From NCBI RefSeq assembly GCF_014069575.1, contig NZ_CP059675.1:1798001-1862000 (forward strand): 64,000 nucleotides of DNA, read 5' to 3'. Both the position numbers and the translations under genes were made by a program. Of the stretch, positions 35,990-47,898 are shown in pieces; position 1 is the first letter of the stretch; every line of letters starts with the position of its first letter. The notes under the pieces are model-generated. The model searched no databases. It was not told where the DNA came from and worked only from the letters and a program-made list of their open reading frames with translations. Origin of the DNA: Schaalia sp. JY-X169. Lineage in GTDB: Bacteria; Actinomycetota; Actinomycetes; Actinomycetales; Actinomycetaceae.

Positions 35990-37276
35990 ATGTCCCAGGA
36001 TGCAATGCCCCCGACACCCCCTTCCAGAAGCGCACGCAGAGCACGGTTGTTGCGCATTGCCCGCACCGGCGCCCTCGTGGCTGGTGCCGCCCAGTTCACG
36101 GCCGTCGGTGCCGTATACGCCATCGATAAGGTGCGCAAAATGCGTATCCCAGGTGGTCAACACGGGTTTCCAACCATGCCACCGCAAGAGGTTTTGGTTG
36201 GCGATAACGCGATCCAGGCTTACACCGAGGGGACAACTCTCTACGCAGACATGATCAAAGCCATAGATTCTGCGAAGACCACGGTGTTCTTTGAGACTTA
36301 TGTGTGGCGTTCAGATGCGGTGGGTTTCGCCTTCAAAGAAGCATTGGTGCGGGCGGCGCAGCGCGGCGTGGAAGTCTTCGTTATTTATGACGGTTTTGGC
36401 TCTTTCAAGTCGGCTCCTGCCCTGAAGTTCTTCCCAAATCTGCCGACCCTGCACGTCCACCGAGTCAAAGAACTACGCATCGGACTCTTCCTGGGAGATA
36501 TGCGCCGAACCGGGCGCAACCACCGCAAGATCCTCGTGGTCGATGACGCCGTTGGTTTCGTCGGCGGGTTCAACATCGGTAAAGACTTCGGCATGGAATG
36601 GCGCGACACCCATATCCGCCTTGTTGGGCCGGCGGTGAGAATACTCTCCGTAGGTGCCCAAGAGTTCTGGAACACATTCCGCGACAGGGACCAACCCATG
36701 TTGCCCGAGGGCGAGGAGCTGCCCTGGGATGACCAGATCACCGCTGCCTTCAACCTGCCTTCTCACCTGCTGTTCCCAGTGCGCTTGCAGTACATTGACG
36801 CTTTCCGCCGCGCTACCCAATCCCTTGAGATCACCACCGCGTACTTCATCCCCGACCGGGAAATTCTGCGTGAACTGGTTTTGGCGGCGCGGCGCGGTGT
36901 CAAGGTTCGCGTCCTCATTCCCGAGTACTCCAACCACATCCTGGCTGACTGGGTGGCGCGCCCCTACTTTGGGGAGCTCCTTGGCGCGGGCGTGGAAATC
37001 TGGCTCTACCAGCACGCCATGATTCACTCCAAGACGGTGGTTTCCGATGGGTTCCGCTCCATCGTTGGTACGGCCAACATTGACCGCCTCTCCATGATGG
37101 GCAACTTCGAAGTCACCATGCAGATTGATGATCCCGGGTTCGCGGAACGCATGGAGGCTATCTTCGAGAATGACCTCACGACGGCCCGGCCCCTCACTAT
37201 TGAAGAGTGGATGGGACGCCCCATAGTCACGCGCGTGTTGGAGCGACTGGTGAGGGCATTCAACCTGGTGGTTTAG
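35990..37276 (+). CDS. Phospholipase-D superfamily protein, cardiolipin synthase-like
   Basis: 428 residues with an N-terminal hydrophobic segment (about 25-45) and two intact HKD motifs: NHRKILVVDDAVGFVGGFNIG (about 176) and IHSKTVVSDGFRSIVGTANID (about 343). Such proteins condense phosphatidylglycerol or CDP-DAG into cardiolipin at the membrane; single-pass forms can also have other phosphatidyltransferase roles. TAGTCT (35978-35983) lies exactly 6 nt before the ATG with no ribosome binding site, so the mRNA is probably leaderless. It is divergent from gatCAB. Confidence 0.88.
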   Translation: MSQDAMPPTPPSRSARRARLLRIARTGALVAGAAQFTAVGAVYAIDKVRKMRIPGGQHGFPTMPPQEVLVGDNAIQAYTEGTTLYADMIKAIDSAKTTVFFETYVWRSDAVGFAFKEALVRAAQRGVEVFVIYDGFGSFKSAPALKFFPNLPTLHVHRVKELRIGLFLGDMRRTGRNHRKILVVDDAVGFVGGFNIGKDFGMEWRDTHIRLVGPAVRILSVGAQEFWNTFRDRDQPMLPEGEELPWDDQITAAFNLPSHLLFPVRLQYIDAFRRATQSLEITTAYFIPDREILRELVLAARRGVKVRVLIPEYSNHILADWVARPYFGELLGAGVEIWLYQHAMIHSKTVVSDGFRSIVGTANIDRLSMMGNFEVTMQIDDPGFAERMEAIFENDLTTARPLTIEEWMGRPIVTRVLERLVRAFNLVV

Positions 37277-37290
37277 GCACGCTCGGGCTC

Positions 37291-39732
<2,442 letters not shown>

Positions 39733-39833
39733 TTACGCTTGCGGCAGTATCCCCAGTGCGTCGAATCTGGCGTTTTCCACAGAATGCTAAGGACGCGGGT
39801 GCGGGCTGCTGCTAGGTCCGTAAGGGTTGGGGG

Positions 39834-42800
39834 ATGACAACCACCGTGGAGCAATGCCTGCAAACCGAGCTGCACCTTGCGTGTGCCAAGGGGCCTGATA
39901 CGGGTTGCGTGATTCCAGTTGTCGATGGCTTGGTGATGGGTCGGGGACGTCTGGGCCTGACAGATCCATATCTGTCACGAAGCCACATTCAGATCACTAC
40001 TGCGGGACGGGGGCGAGCACCCGACGGGGGTCTATATCTGAGCGATCTTTCTGCAACCAACCCCATCCGACCAGCCGTAGCCCGCAAGCGACTTCGACCC
40101 GGGCGACGCGTCACGTTGGGCTCGGGGTCCTGGATTGTTCGAGGGCGCCCCCGGGAGAACACGTGGCCCGGAGGGAGCGAGACCCGTGGTGGCAGGGCCC
40201 TGGTCGCGGGTCGGGTCATGCTGCCGATCATGCTGGTCCTCCTGGTCTTGCGGCTCGCGTCCTCGACCACCGTGGCCCTGGGGGTTGTTGGCACACTTGT
40301 GGTGGCAGGCATGTTGGTGGTGGTGGTGATTCGCAGACGCTGGCGCCAGTGGGATGAGGCCAGACTGTTGCTGACTAGTGCCGCCCGGGAGACTCACGGT
40401 GAACAGGACCGCGGGCGGGACACCGGCGTGGCGGACACGGCGAGCGAGCGGTTGACAGTGCTCCGTGTGCCGGGTCGGCAAAGCAAAATCAAACTACCGA
40501 TGGGCAAGCGCAGCCAGGGTGTCATCGCGGTGGTGGGGAAAGGCGCGCAACGCTATGCGCAGTGGATTGGGGGGCAAATCCGCGCCCACGGATACGACAC
40601 TGTGGTGCGTGGCTCCCCTGCCTCCGGCCCGGAGTCGATGACGCAGCATCCCGTCATCGCGTCACCTCAACCCGGGGCGGCATCAGCACCTGCGGAGGCA
40701 CCCCAGGTGGTTTGCTGGTCAGGCACGCTTCGCAACGTGCCGCCAACCGCACGGATCATTCTTCAATCACACGAGGTTGGCTCCAGGGGCTGGCTTGAAC
40801 AGCTCTGTTCCGCCGAGGACCATGGCAATGCTTTACAGGACCGGCTTGCATTTGAGGATCTGGGTTTTCCGGGTTCTCCCCAAGGCGTCAAGGTCCCGGT
40901 GGGGAGATCCACGTCGGGTCTGGTCAGCGCAGACCTGACAGAGGTTGGACCCCATGCGCTGATCGTTGGGGGTACAGGGGCGGGCAAGTCAGAGTTCCTC
41001 ACGACATTCGCGCTCTCTCACGCGCTTAGTTACTCGCCTGAGCAGTTGCGAATGATCCTCATTGACTTCAAAGGTGGCGCGGGCCTTGAACACCTAGCGG
41101 GACTGCCCCACGTGGAACATTCTTTGAGTGACCTCGAAGCGACCCAAGTCCCCTGGCTCCTCCGCTCCCTGGGAGCCGCTCTGCGAACGCGCAAGCGGCA
41201 GATGCAAGCCGCGGATGTGCGGACCTGGGCGCAGTGGGAGGGGGCCCCGCCGCGGTTGCTGGTGGTGGTTGACGAGTTTCACGTCCTCGCTCAGACCCAC
41301 CCCACGCTGATGGAGGAACTGGTTTCCGTGGCTGCCCAAGGAAGGTCCCTAGGCATTCACCTGATACTTGCGACGCAACGCCCTTCCGGGTCTGTCAACG
41401 CGCAGTTGCGCGCCACCTTGGATTACCGCGTTGCACTGCGGTGCAGTGAGCCCAGCGACTCGACGGCGGCCCTGGGCATCCCCGACGCTGCATATCTACC
41501 TCGAGTCCCGGGGCGCGCCCTCGTCGGTGGAATGGAGTTTCAGACGGCTTACGTCGACGATCCCGAACGGTGGGTTGCGCTTGCGACGGAGCTGTGGGGC
41601 GGGCGTTACGCAACCAGTTCATGGAAAACCATTCCTGACCCACTGCCCCACTCCGTCTCTCTGACGCGCGGACAAATCGGCATATGCGAGGTCGCGGGCT
41701 CCGGGTGTCAACCGCTCCAGGACATTCATGGGAGCGTCGCTGTGATTGGTCCGGAGAATGTTAGAGGAGAGTTGGCTCGGATCGCCTACTGGGTGGCGCG
41801 AAGCAGAGGTGCATTCGCAAACACGACGCTTAACAACACAGACACGTCCTCGGGCACTACCCCGCACAACACAGACACGTCCTCGGGCACGATGCCGCCG
41901 GGGCAGCCAGGGCGGGCGTGTATCTGGATAGATTCCAAGGCGCCAGGTGGGCCTTCGGTGCGGCGCCTTGCCAGCCTGCTGCGGGCCGTTGACCGGCCAC
42001 CCTCGCCCGCCCGATTCGTACCCGCCGCCCCGCCGACCTCGCCAACAAACCCCATCCTTACCGCCCCGCCGACCTCGCCAGCACACCCCATCCTGGTTCT
42101 CGACGGGGCGACGGACTTCTTCAGCAAACTGGAGGGCAGCGCCCCACCAGACGAAGTTCGGGTCCTATGGGAACGGGTGCTCGCCGCTGCGGACAATGGG
42201 CAGATATCTCTGATCGCGACGGACACGAAGGCACGATACGACCTCTCAGGTCTGCCAGGGCGGATTGTCCGTTTGCCTGATCAACGCTCGCTACTGAATG
42301 CACACTTGGCCCCGTACCTGCCGACAGTGCTCCCTGATTCTGATGGGCTCCCGGTCTCGCGCCCCGGTGAACTGGCTCGCTACGTATCGCCGACCGCGGG
42401 TCGAGTCCTCGCACAAGGGTTCGTGTCTTCTGCCCCCGTCTGGGCGCAGGTACCAGCAGATGGTCACGAGGAACGGCCCGTAGACCTGTTCTCTGCCGCA
42501 GCGGTATCGGCAAACACCGCGGAACACAATGCGCATCGGTGGGCGGATGAGATGCGGGCTGCGCTAGCTGCTGGCAGGGCCGTCTGGGTCGTGGGTGCCA
42601 GCGAGGATATGCTGAAGGAACACAGGGCCACCAAGACGGATGCTGCTTCTAACCGTCTGCATCTGCTCCCTCCGGAGCAATGGCTGTCCGTGGTCCCCCA
42701 TATTTCTGATGTCATTCTCGCAATCGAGCCCACCCGCGAACTCTGCCGCCTCCTCAGTCAGCGCTATCCGGAGGAAGCCGCGTGGGTGATGGCGTCCCAG

Positions 42801-42902
42801 CCGTACCGGGACAAGCAGGCGCTGTTCGCCACCGGCTCTGCTCTTCACTTCGTCGATGATTCGGGGGTTTTGGTCCGCGAGTTTCTACCCGGTCAGAAGT
42901 GA
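39834..42902 (+). CDS. FHA-domain FtsK/SpoIIIE-type ATPase (EssC-like)
   Basis: 1022 residues. The N-terminus is an FHA domain (GRGRLGLTDPYLSRSHIQI, then LSDLSATNPI). Two helices follow (about 125-165). An FtsK ATPase module carries Walker A GGTGAGKSE (about 379-387), Walker B LLVVVDEF (about 477) and LATQRPSGSV. A second, degenerate ATPase-like region lacks a clear Walker A. Two low-complexity patches (NTDTSSGT twice, APPTSP twice) interrupt it. FHA plus FtsK resembles the EssC/EccC motors of type VII secretion, which pull WXG100 substrates. No WXG100, EccB/D/E or mycosin gene is next to it, so a secretion role is inference. GGGTTGGGGG precedes the ATG. Confidence 0.85.
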   Translation: MTTTVEQCLQTELHLACAKGPDTGCVIPVVDGLVMGRGRLGLTDPYLSRSHIQITTAGRGRAPDGGLYLSDLSATNPIRPAVARKRLRPGRRVTLGSGSWIVRGRPRENTWPGGSETRGGRALVAGRVMLPIMLVLLVLRLASSTTVALGVVGTLVVAGMLVVVVIRRRWRQWDEARLLLTSAARETHGEQDRGRDTGVADTASERLTVLRVPGRQSKIKLPMGKRSQGVIAVVGKGAQRYAQWIGGQIRAHGYDTVVRGSPASGPESMTQHPVIASPQPGAASAPAEAPQVVCWSGTLRNVPPTARIILQSHEVGSRGWLEQLCSAEDHGNALQDRLAFEDLGFPGSPQGVKVPVGRSTSGLVSADLTEVGPHALIVGGTGAGKSEFLTTFALSHALSYSPEQLRMILIDFKGGAGLEHLAGLPHVEHSLSDLEATQVPWLLRSLGAALRTRKRQMQAADVRTWAQWEGAPPRLLVVVDEFHVLAQTHPTLMEELVSVAAQGRSLGIHLILATQRPSGSVNAQLRATLDYRVALRCSEPSDSTAALGIPDAAYLPRVPGRALVGGMEFQTAYVDDPERWVALATELWGGRYATSSWKTIPDPLPHSVSLTRGQIGICEVAGSGCQPLQDIHGSVAVIGPENVRGELARIAYWVARSRGAFANTTLNNTDTSSGTTPHNTDTSSGTMPPGQPGRACIWIDSKAPGGPSVRRLASLLRAVDRPPSPARFVPAAPPTSPTNPILTAPPTSPAHPILVLDGATDFFSKLEGSAPPDEVRVLWERVLAAADNGQISLIATDTKARYDLSGLPGRIVRLPDQRSLLNAHLAPYLPTVLPDSDGLPVSRPGELARYVSPTAGRVLAQGFVSSAPVWAQVPADGHEERPVDLFSAAAVSANTAEHNAHRWADEMRAALAAGRAVWVVGASEDMLKEHRATKTDAASNRLHLLPPEQWLSVVPHISDVILAIEPTRELCRLLSQRYPEEAAWVMASQPYRDKQALFATGSALHFVDDSGVLVREFLPGQK

Positions 42903-43062
42903 CGCATTCCTAACCGTGACCGTTCACACAGTGTTCATTTGTTTATATTCAACACAAAACGGTTGCCGAGGACGCCCCTCTCGCCCAAACTAGACGTACT
43001 TACTGCAAGCAAAGGCGCCGTGAGCGTCTTGGCGCGCGCGGCTCTAATCAAGGAGCCCCTCC

Positions 43063-43311
43063 ATGGACTGGCGAAGTCGTGCCGCGTGTTTGAGTGTTGA
43101 CCCAGAACTCTTCTTCCCTATCGGGAACACTGGACCCGCAGTGGTGCAGGTTACAGAGGCGAAGAGGGTTTGCAACTCGTGCACTGTTCGCGAGACATGT
43201 TTGCAGTGGGCAATTGAGAACCACCAGGACTCTGGGGTTTGGGGCGGGCTGAGCGAAGAGGAACGCCGTTCCTTGAAGCGCCGCGCTGCACGCGCACGCC
43301 GCGCCTCCTAA
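43063..43311 (+). CDS. whiB1: WhiB1-type Fe-S transcription factor
   Basis: 82 residues closely resembling mycobacterial WhiB1: Cys9, Cys37, Cys40 and Cys46 hold a [4Fe-4S] cluster that reacts with NO, GVWGG (58-62) is the turn that contacts the sigma factor, and the basic KRRAARARR tail binds DNA. AAGGAG 8 nt before the ATG sets the start. A ~160-bp AT-rich upstream region has GTGA-CCGT-TCAC and GTGTT...AACAC inverted repeats. In mycobacteria whiB1 is next to pdtaS, and the same partner is downstream here. Confidence 0.95.
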   Translation: MDWRSRAACLSVDPELFFPIGNTGPAVVQVTEAKRVCNSCTVRETCLQWAIENHQDSGVWGGLSEEERRSLKRRAARARRAS

Positions 43312-43372
43312 GCAGCGCCCCCAGAGCCGCCCCTCATCTGGGCGCGGCCACCTCATAGCTCCCCGCCCGGCC

Positions 43373-43448
43373 TTAGCTAGCGACTCCGGCGTTAGGGAGC
43401 CAACCCGGCCTTAGCGAGCAACTCCGGCCTTAGCGAGCCGCGCCGGCG
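43373..43448. repeat. 19-bp tandem repeat, four copies
   Basis: Units start at 43373, 43392, 43411 and 43430 with the pattern TTAGsGAGCnAnCCGGCs. The periodicity and wording resemble the arms of the hairpin elements near 55.2, 63.2 and 63.6 kb. Confidence 0.8.
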
Positions 43449-43515
43449 AGCTCGCCCCATCCAGAAGCCTGGTCAGCAGACCACACGTTCACCCGCGGAC
43501 CCTGCTGGGCGCCTC

Positions 43516-43575
43516 GGTCCCCCGCAGGTCGATTCTGCAGCCGAATTCATCCCTCAATTCGACCTGCGGGGGACC
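43516..43575. repeat. Hairpin with 17-bp perfect arms
   Basis: GGTCCCCCGCAGGTCGA at 43516-43532 and its exact complement at 43559-43575, separated by 26 nt. It lies in the 600-bp gene-free region between whiB1 and pdtaS. Confidence 0.88.
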
Positions 43576-43729
43576 AACCAACCTCCGGGGGACCTACCAC
43601 CGCTCGCTCGCGCGATGCATAACAGGGAGAAGCGACGTAACCCTGGCGCGGATGTCGCAGGGGCCCCCGCCACTACGGCGGTCTGGGCAGGGCTCCCCGC
43701 CACTGCCACCGGGGCCACCGTCGCGTGCC

Positions 43730-43811
43730 GTGAAATGTATACGTGGGGACGTGATTGCGCTCTGGGGTACTGCCCCCAGACGCACATTTGGCCCCCACGT
43801 ATACATTTCAC
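43730..43811. repeat. Dispersed ~82-bp hairpin element, intact copy
   Basis: 19-bp perfect arms (43730-43748 and 43793-43811) enclose an inner stem CTGGGG...CCCCAG. A diverged copy lies at 16531-16611. It sits past the 3' end of pdtaS. Confidence 0.88.
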
Positions 43812-43920
43812 GAGTTTGCGGGGTGTGGGACTGCAGAGCCCAGCGCTTTACGCAGGTTGGGCCAGGAGCCGCCCAGGCCGCAGGCTAGGAGCCTTGCCTC
43901 CGGGGGTGGCGCCGACCGAA

Positions 43921-45390
43921 CTATCTGCCGCCCGCACACTCCGCCCGCATCCGCAGCGTGGCAACCGTGCCCCCTTCGGGACGCGGCGCCCACTCAATGG
44001 TTCCCCCAAGCTCTCCCTGAACCATGGACTTCGCAATGCGAGTACCGAGGCCACGGTTTAGAACTGACACGTCGATGCCCTCCCCCGCATCCTCGACGCG
44101 AACTTCCAAATCGTCACCCTCACGGTGCGCTTTAACCCAGACTGTTCCTGCCTGCTCCGGGTAACCATGCTCCACCGAGTTGGCAATCAGTTCGGTGAGC
44201 ACCGTGGCCAAAGCAGATGCCTGGTCAGCAGACAGGCGGCCGAACTTCCCCACAATCTCCAAGCCGACCTCGTGCCCAATCGTCGCAACCTTGACAGCCA
44301 TGGTGAGGATCTTCTGCGATATTTCATCAAAGTCAACGACCTCGTCCACATTGTGTGACAGCGCCTCGTGGACGACAGCGATCGATTCGACGCGCCTCCC
44401 AGCTTCGCGGAGTGCATCCTGGACGTCCTCGGAATCTGAACGCCTCTCCTGAATCCTCAACAGTGCTGAAACGGTTTGCAGATTGTTCTTCACGCGGTGG
44501 TGAATCTCGCGGATTGTCGCGTCCTTCGTCATCAGTTGCTGCTCGTGGCGGTGCTGCTCTGTAACATCCCGCGTCAGCAAGACTGCGCCCCGCCGCTTGC
44601 CGTCAACCTGAAGGGGGATCGCACGAACCGAGATTATGGTGCCGCCCGCCTCAATGTTGACATTCCAGTTAGCTCGCCCCATCAGCACTAGAGCCAAAGC
44701 CTCATCAACCCGGTGTTCGTGGCGAATCACCTTGGTGACTTCTTCAATGAGGCTGCGCCCCTCAAGCGGAGTGTCCAATCCCAGACGCCTCATCGCAGAG
44801 TTCGCATTCGGAGTTATGTCAACGACAATGCCCTCGGGGTCAATCAGAATGGGACCGTCAACAACACGCGGGACGCCGTGGCCCCCGCGGCTCGGGGTCT
44901 CCTCAGACGGGTAGTGCCCCGTGACAATCATCCCGAGAATGATCTCGGCAGCTGACTGCATCCACACCTGCTCGTCAACCTGTCCCATCGGAGCAGAAGT
45001 GTTTCGTTCCACCGACATCAACGCAATGCACCGGCCGTTGCACATGACAGGAACGCAGGACCGCTGGATTGAGTAGAGCCCCGACCACTGAACTGAGTCG
45101 TCATTGACGATCTCGCGCGTGTCCATTGCTTCGCGCAACAATGCAGCTCGAGTCGCAGAAGCGAACAAGCCAACCACATCATCGACGTGGACCGTCATAG
45201 ACGTCGCAGGGCGGCACATCGCCGCGGCATAGAATCTGCCATCTGTCGTTGGCAGCCAAAGAATCAGATCCGCCGAAGCAAGGTCGGCTAGCACCTGCCA
45301 GTCACTCTTCAATCGCTCCAGCCAAGAATCCTCCTCTGGCTGAAGTGCTACCAGTTGTGCTTTTCCCGTCAAATCATGAGTGTTGGGCAT
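43921..45390 (-). CDS. pdtaS: PdtaS-type cytosolic sensor histidine kinase
   Basis: 489 residues without membrane helices: an N-terminal GAF domain (about 20-150), a PAS domain (about 175-275) and a HisKA_2/HATPase pair with IREIHHRVKNNLQTVSALL (phospho-His near 292), TELIANSVEHGYPE as N-box and VEDAGEGID as G-box. PdtaS signals to the RNA-binding ANTAR regulator PdtaR, which is not in the window. TAGTCT at 45402-45397 is exactly 6 nt before the ATG, indicating a leaderless mRNA. Adjacent to whiB1, as in mycobacteria, although the two are convergent and separated by 610 bp of repeats. Confidence 0.92.
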   Translation of the reverse strand: MPNTHDLTGKAQLVALQPEEDSWLERLKSDWQVLADLASADLILWLPTTDGRFYAAAMCRPATSMTVHVDDVVGLFASATRAALLREAMDTREIVNDDSVQWSGLYSIQRSCVPVMCNGRCIALMSVERNTSAPMGQVDEQVWMQSAAEIILGMIVTGHYPSEETPSRGGHGVPRVVDGPILIDPEGIVVDITPNANSAMRRLGLDTPLEGRSLIEEVTKVIRHEHRVDEALALVLMGRANWNVNIEAGGTIISVRAIPLQVDGKRRGAVLLTRDVTEQHRHEQQLMTKDATIREIHHRVKNNLQTVSALLRIQERRSDSEDVQDALREAGRRVESIAVVHEALSHNVDEVVDFDEISQKILTMAVKVATIGHEVGLEIVGKFGRLSADQASALATVLTELIANSVEHGYPEQAGTVWVKAHREGDDLEVRVEDAGEGIDVSVLNRGLGTRIAKSMVQGELGGTIEWAPRPEGGTVATLRMRAECAGGR

Positions 45391-45469
45391 AGTCCAAGAC
45401 TAACGCGCGTTGCGTGCCTGGTTCGAACTAGGATCGAGGGTGAATCAATCAGAATCGGAAGGCAAAACG

Positions 45470-45964
45470 ATGAAGTTTACGGAAAGCTACGAGTACGAAG
45501 CGCCGGTGGCGAAGGTCTGGCAAATGCTCTCTGACCCCGCATTTGTCACCAGCCGCGATGAGAACCTCGAAATCCCTGACCCAACTGTGGAGACCAATGC
45601 GCAAGCAAACCAGATTGTGTCAACGACCTCGGGTGAAGTTCCTCCAAGCATGATCCCTGCGGCGGCACAGAGGTTCCTGAAGGGTGGCGCGGAGTTCCTA
45701 ATCCGTGAAGAATGGCGCCTCGTTGACGCGACAACGATCCACGGTGCTTTGCGGGCCGAAGGTAAGGGAGTTCCCGCATACCTTCAAGCGCAGGTCGAAC
45801 TCAAGCAGACCCCCGCGGGCAATACGAAAGCCACAATGAATGGGGAGATTAAGGTGAACATCCCCTTCCTTGGCGCCAAACTTGAGAAGCAAGCCCTTTC
45901 CTTCGCGCCGAAACTGATCGCTGCGGACAAGAAGGCCGCAACAGACTGGCTCGCTAACAACTAG
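45470..45964 (+). CDS. DUF2505 (SRPBCC-like) protein
   Basis: 164 residues: MKFTESYEYEAPVAKVWQML at the start and a beta-rich fold with a long C-terminal helix fit DUF2505, a START/polyketide-cyclase-like family of unknown ligand found in Actinobacteria. GGAAGG 7 nt before the ATG at 45470 decides against longer starts. No enzymatic role can be assigned. Confidence 0.82.
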   Translation: MKFTESYEYEAPVAKVWQMLSDPAFVTSRDENLEIPDPTVETNAQANQIVSTTSGEVPPSMIPAAAQRFLKGGAEFLIREEWRLVDATTIHGALRAEGKGVPAYLQAQVELKQTPAGNTKATMNGEIKVNIPFLGAKLEKQALSFAPKLIAADKKAATDWLANN

Positions 45965-46044
45965 TTGCACGCGTTGTGCTCCCCCAAGAACGGGAGCGCA
46001 ACGCCAATAATCCTCTACTCACAAACAGCCGACGGAGGCCCCCA

Positions 46045-46476
46045 ATGACCGAGACACCAACAACCAAGCCTGAAGGATTCACTGTTGAGCGCACAGGTGA
46101 ACGCCAGTACTCAGCAAAAAATGAACGGGGCAGCGAACTCGTCATCGGCTACGGTCTAGGCGAGTTCAGCCCCGGTGACCTCCTGAAACTCGCGATACTC
46201 GGGTGCAACGCACTGTCTTCTGAGGCTCGATTCGCACGCGTCCTCGGCGAAGACTTCGAGATCACGGGCAGTATCACTGCCGACTACCTCAAAGAAGAAG
46301 ACCGCTTCGCCTCATTCAAAGTTGAGTTAGCTCCAGATTTGAGCGGCCTCTACCCTGAAGATCGCGCGCAACTGCTAGAGCGGGCCGCCCGTGCCGTTCA
46401 GCACTACTGCACCATCAGCCACACGGTTGAAAAGTCGGCGGCAACCACCCTAGAAATCGACGGCACGCAGGTTTAG
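46045..46476 (+). CDS. OsmC family protein
   Basis: 143 residues. The two conserved cysteines of OsmC/Ohr proteins are in [11 protein letters not shown] and [13 protein letters not shown], on the expected central and C-terminal helices. The family reduces organic hydroperoxides with dithiol donors. GGAGG (46034-46038) precedes the ATG at 46045. It ends 2 nt before thyA and is probably co-transcribed with it. Confidence 0.88.
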   Translation: MTETPTTKPEGFTVERTGERQYSAKNERGSELVIGYGLGEFSPGDLLKLAILGCNALSSEARFARVLGEDFEITGSITADYLKEEDRFASFKVELAPDLSGLYPEDRAQLLERAARAVQHYCTISHTVEKSAATTLEIDGTQV

Positions 46477-46478
46477 TT

Positions 46479-47285
46479 GTGGGTGCAGTGATTGACCGCC
46501 AGTACGAAGATTTGCTCGAGGACGTCCTCGCGACCGGCACACCGAAGGGCGACCGGACAGGCACGGGAACGCTGAGCGTTTTTGGGCGACAACTGCGCTA
46601 TGACCTCTCCAAAGGCTTCCCCGTCATCACGACGAAGCGGGTTCATCTCAAGTCGGTGATTGGCGAGCTGCTGTGGTTCCTCTCCGGTTCGTCGAACGTG
46701 CGGTGGCTGCAGGACAATGGCGTGCGGATTTGGAATGAGTGGGCGGACGAGGACGGGGAGTTGGGGCCCGTCTACGGCGTACAGTGGCGCAGTTGGCCAG
46801 ACGCCAACGGTGAGCCAATAGACCAGATTTCCGACCTCGTCGAAACGATCAAGAACGACCCCGATTCGCGGAGAATGCTGGTTTCAGCCTGGAACGTCGG
46901 CGCACTGCCCGACATGGCGTTACAGCCGTGCCATGCCTTCTTCCAGGTTTATGTGGCGGATGGAAAGCTGAGTTTGCAGCTGTACCAGCGCAGTGCTGAC
47001 CTGTTCCTTGGGGTACCGTTCAACATCACGTCATATGCACTGCTCACCCACATGTTGGCTCAGCAAACGGGCCTCGACGTTGGCGATTTCATTTGGACTG
47101 GCGGCGACGTGCACCTTTACACAAACCATTTGGAGCAGGTACGGGAACAGTTGTCGCGCGAGCCCTACGCTTTTCCGGCACTGAAGCTGGTTCCCGTGGC
47201 CGACATGTTCTCTTACGACTTCACGAATGTGGATGTGGTCGGCTACCGCCACCACCCACCGATCGCCGCAAAAGTCGCGGTGTGA
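46479..47285 (+). CDS. thyA: Thymidylate synthase (class A)
   Basis: Methylates dUMP to dTMP with methylene-tetrahydrofolate. [11 protein letters not shown], the nucleophile in [29 protein letters not shown] and the C-terminal PPIAAKVAV are typical. The 268 residues match the short class. The start is GTG at 46479, two nt after the osmC stop. folA follows within 15 nt, so the DHF it produces is recycled by the next gene product. Confidence 0.97.
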   Translation: MGAVIDRQYEDLLEDVLATGTPKGDRTGTGTLSVFGRQLRYDLSKGFPVITTKRVHLKSVIGELLWFLSGSSNVRWLQDNGVRIWNEWADEDGELGPVYGVQWRSWPDANGEPIDQISDLVETIKNDPDSRRMLVSAWNVGALPDMALQPCHAFFQVYVADGKLSLQLYQRSADLFLGVPFNITSYALLTHMLAQQTGLDVGDFIWTGGDVHLYTNHLEQVREQLSREPYAFPALKLVPVADMFSYDFTNVDVVGYRHHPPIAAKVAV

Positions 47286-47298
47286 GGGCGGTACGGTG

Positions 47299-47835
47299 AT
47301 GATGAGGGCCTCCATTTGGGCGCAAGACATCCACGGAGTTATCGGGGATGGGGCTGCGATGCTGTGGAGGGTGCCTGCCGACTTCGCCTTTTTCAAGGAG
47401 CAGACGACGGGTTGCCCGATCATCATGGGAAGGTCTTCGTTTGAGGCCCTTGGGCGACCTCTTCCCAATCGCGCAAACATTGTGCTGACCCGGGATGTTC
47501 GGTACAGCAGCCCTGGCATCGTCGTGGTTCACTCTCTGGATGAGGCCTTTGCGGTGGCTGAAGCCGCGGCTGAAGAGATGGGTGCGTCAACGGTTTGGGT
47601 GACCGGTGGTGGGCATGTTTATGCGGAGACCATGGATATGGTCGACCGCCTGGTCGTGACGTACCTCGACATCGCCGCAAGCGCCCCGGCTGCCGACAAT
47701 CTCGTCTTCGCTCCCGTCATCGACCGTCAAAAGTGGGCGATCGTGACTAGTGAGTCGGATGAGGACTGGCGGGAGCACTCGGGCGACGCGCGCTGGATGG
47801 TACGTGTATACGACCGCAGGGAGCCGCGCTCGTAG
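47299..47835 (+). CDS. folA: Dihydrofolate reductase
   Basis: Reduces DHF to THF with NADPH. SIWAQDIHGVIG, LWRVPADFAFFK with the active-site Asp, IIMGRSSFEALGRPLPNRANIVLTR and VWVTGGGHVYAETM are the usual blocks. GTG 47296, ATG 47299 and ATG 47302 are alternative starts. AGGGCGG at 47286-47292 best fits 47299. Operon with thyA. Confidence 0.95.
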   Translation: MMRASIWAQDIHGVIGDGAAMLWRVPADFAFFKEQTTGCPIIMGRSSFEALGRPLPNRANIVLTRDVRYSSPGIVVVHSLDEAFAVAEAAAEEMGASTVWVTGGGHVYAETMDMVDRLVVTYLDIAASAPAADNLVFAPVIDRQKWAIVTSESDEDWREHSGDARWMVRVYDRREPRS

Positions 47836-47898
47836 CACTTCGGTGGGACACGCCAGTATTTTCGGCGGGCAACACCGGCATCGTCAATTGGCAGCCGC

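Noticed and set aside
42929-42945. CRP-type operator upstream of whiB1 (GTGACCGTTCAC)
   Set aside because: Arms match half-sites, but the spacing is 4 nt instead of 6, so it does not fit the CRP consensus. Mentioned only as an inverted repeat.
43373-43448. Four regular 19-bp units as a CRISPR array
   Set aside because: Units are contiguous with no spacers, too short, diverged, and no cas gene is present.
47227-47298. Longer folA start inside thyA
   Set aside because: The added residues overlap the conserved thyA C-terminus and have no DHFR similarity, and a ribosome binding site lies after the thyA stop.
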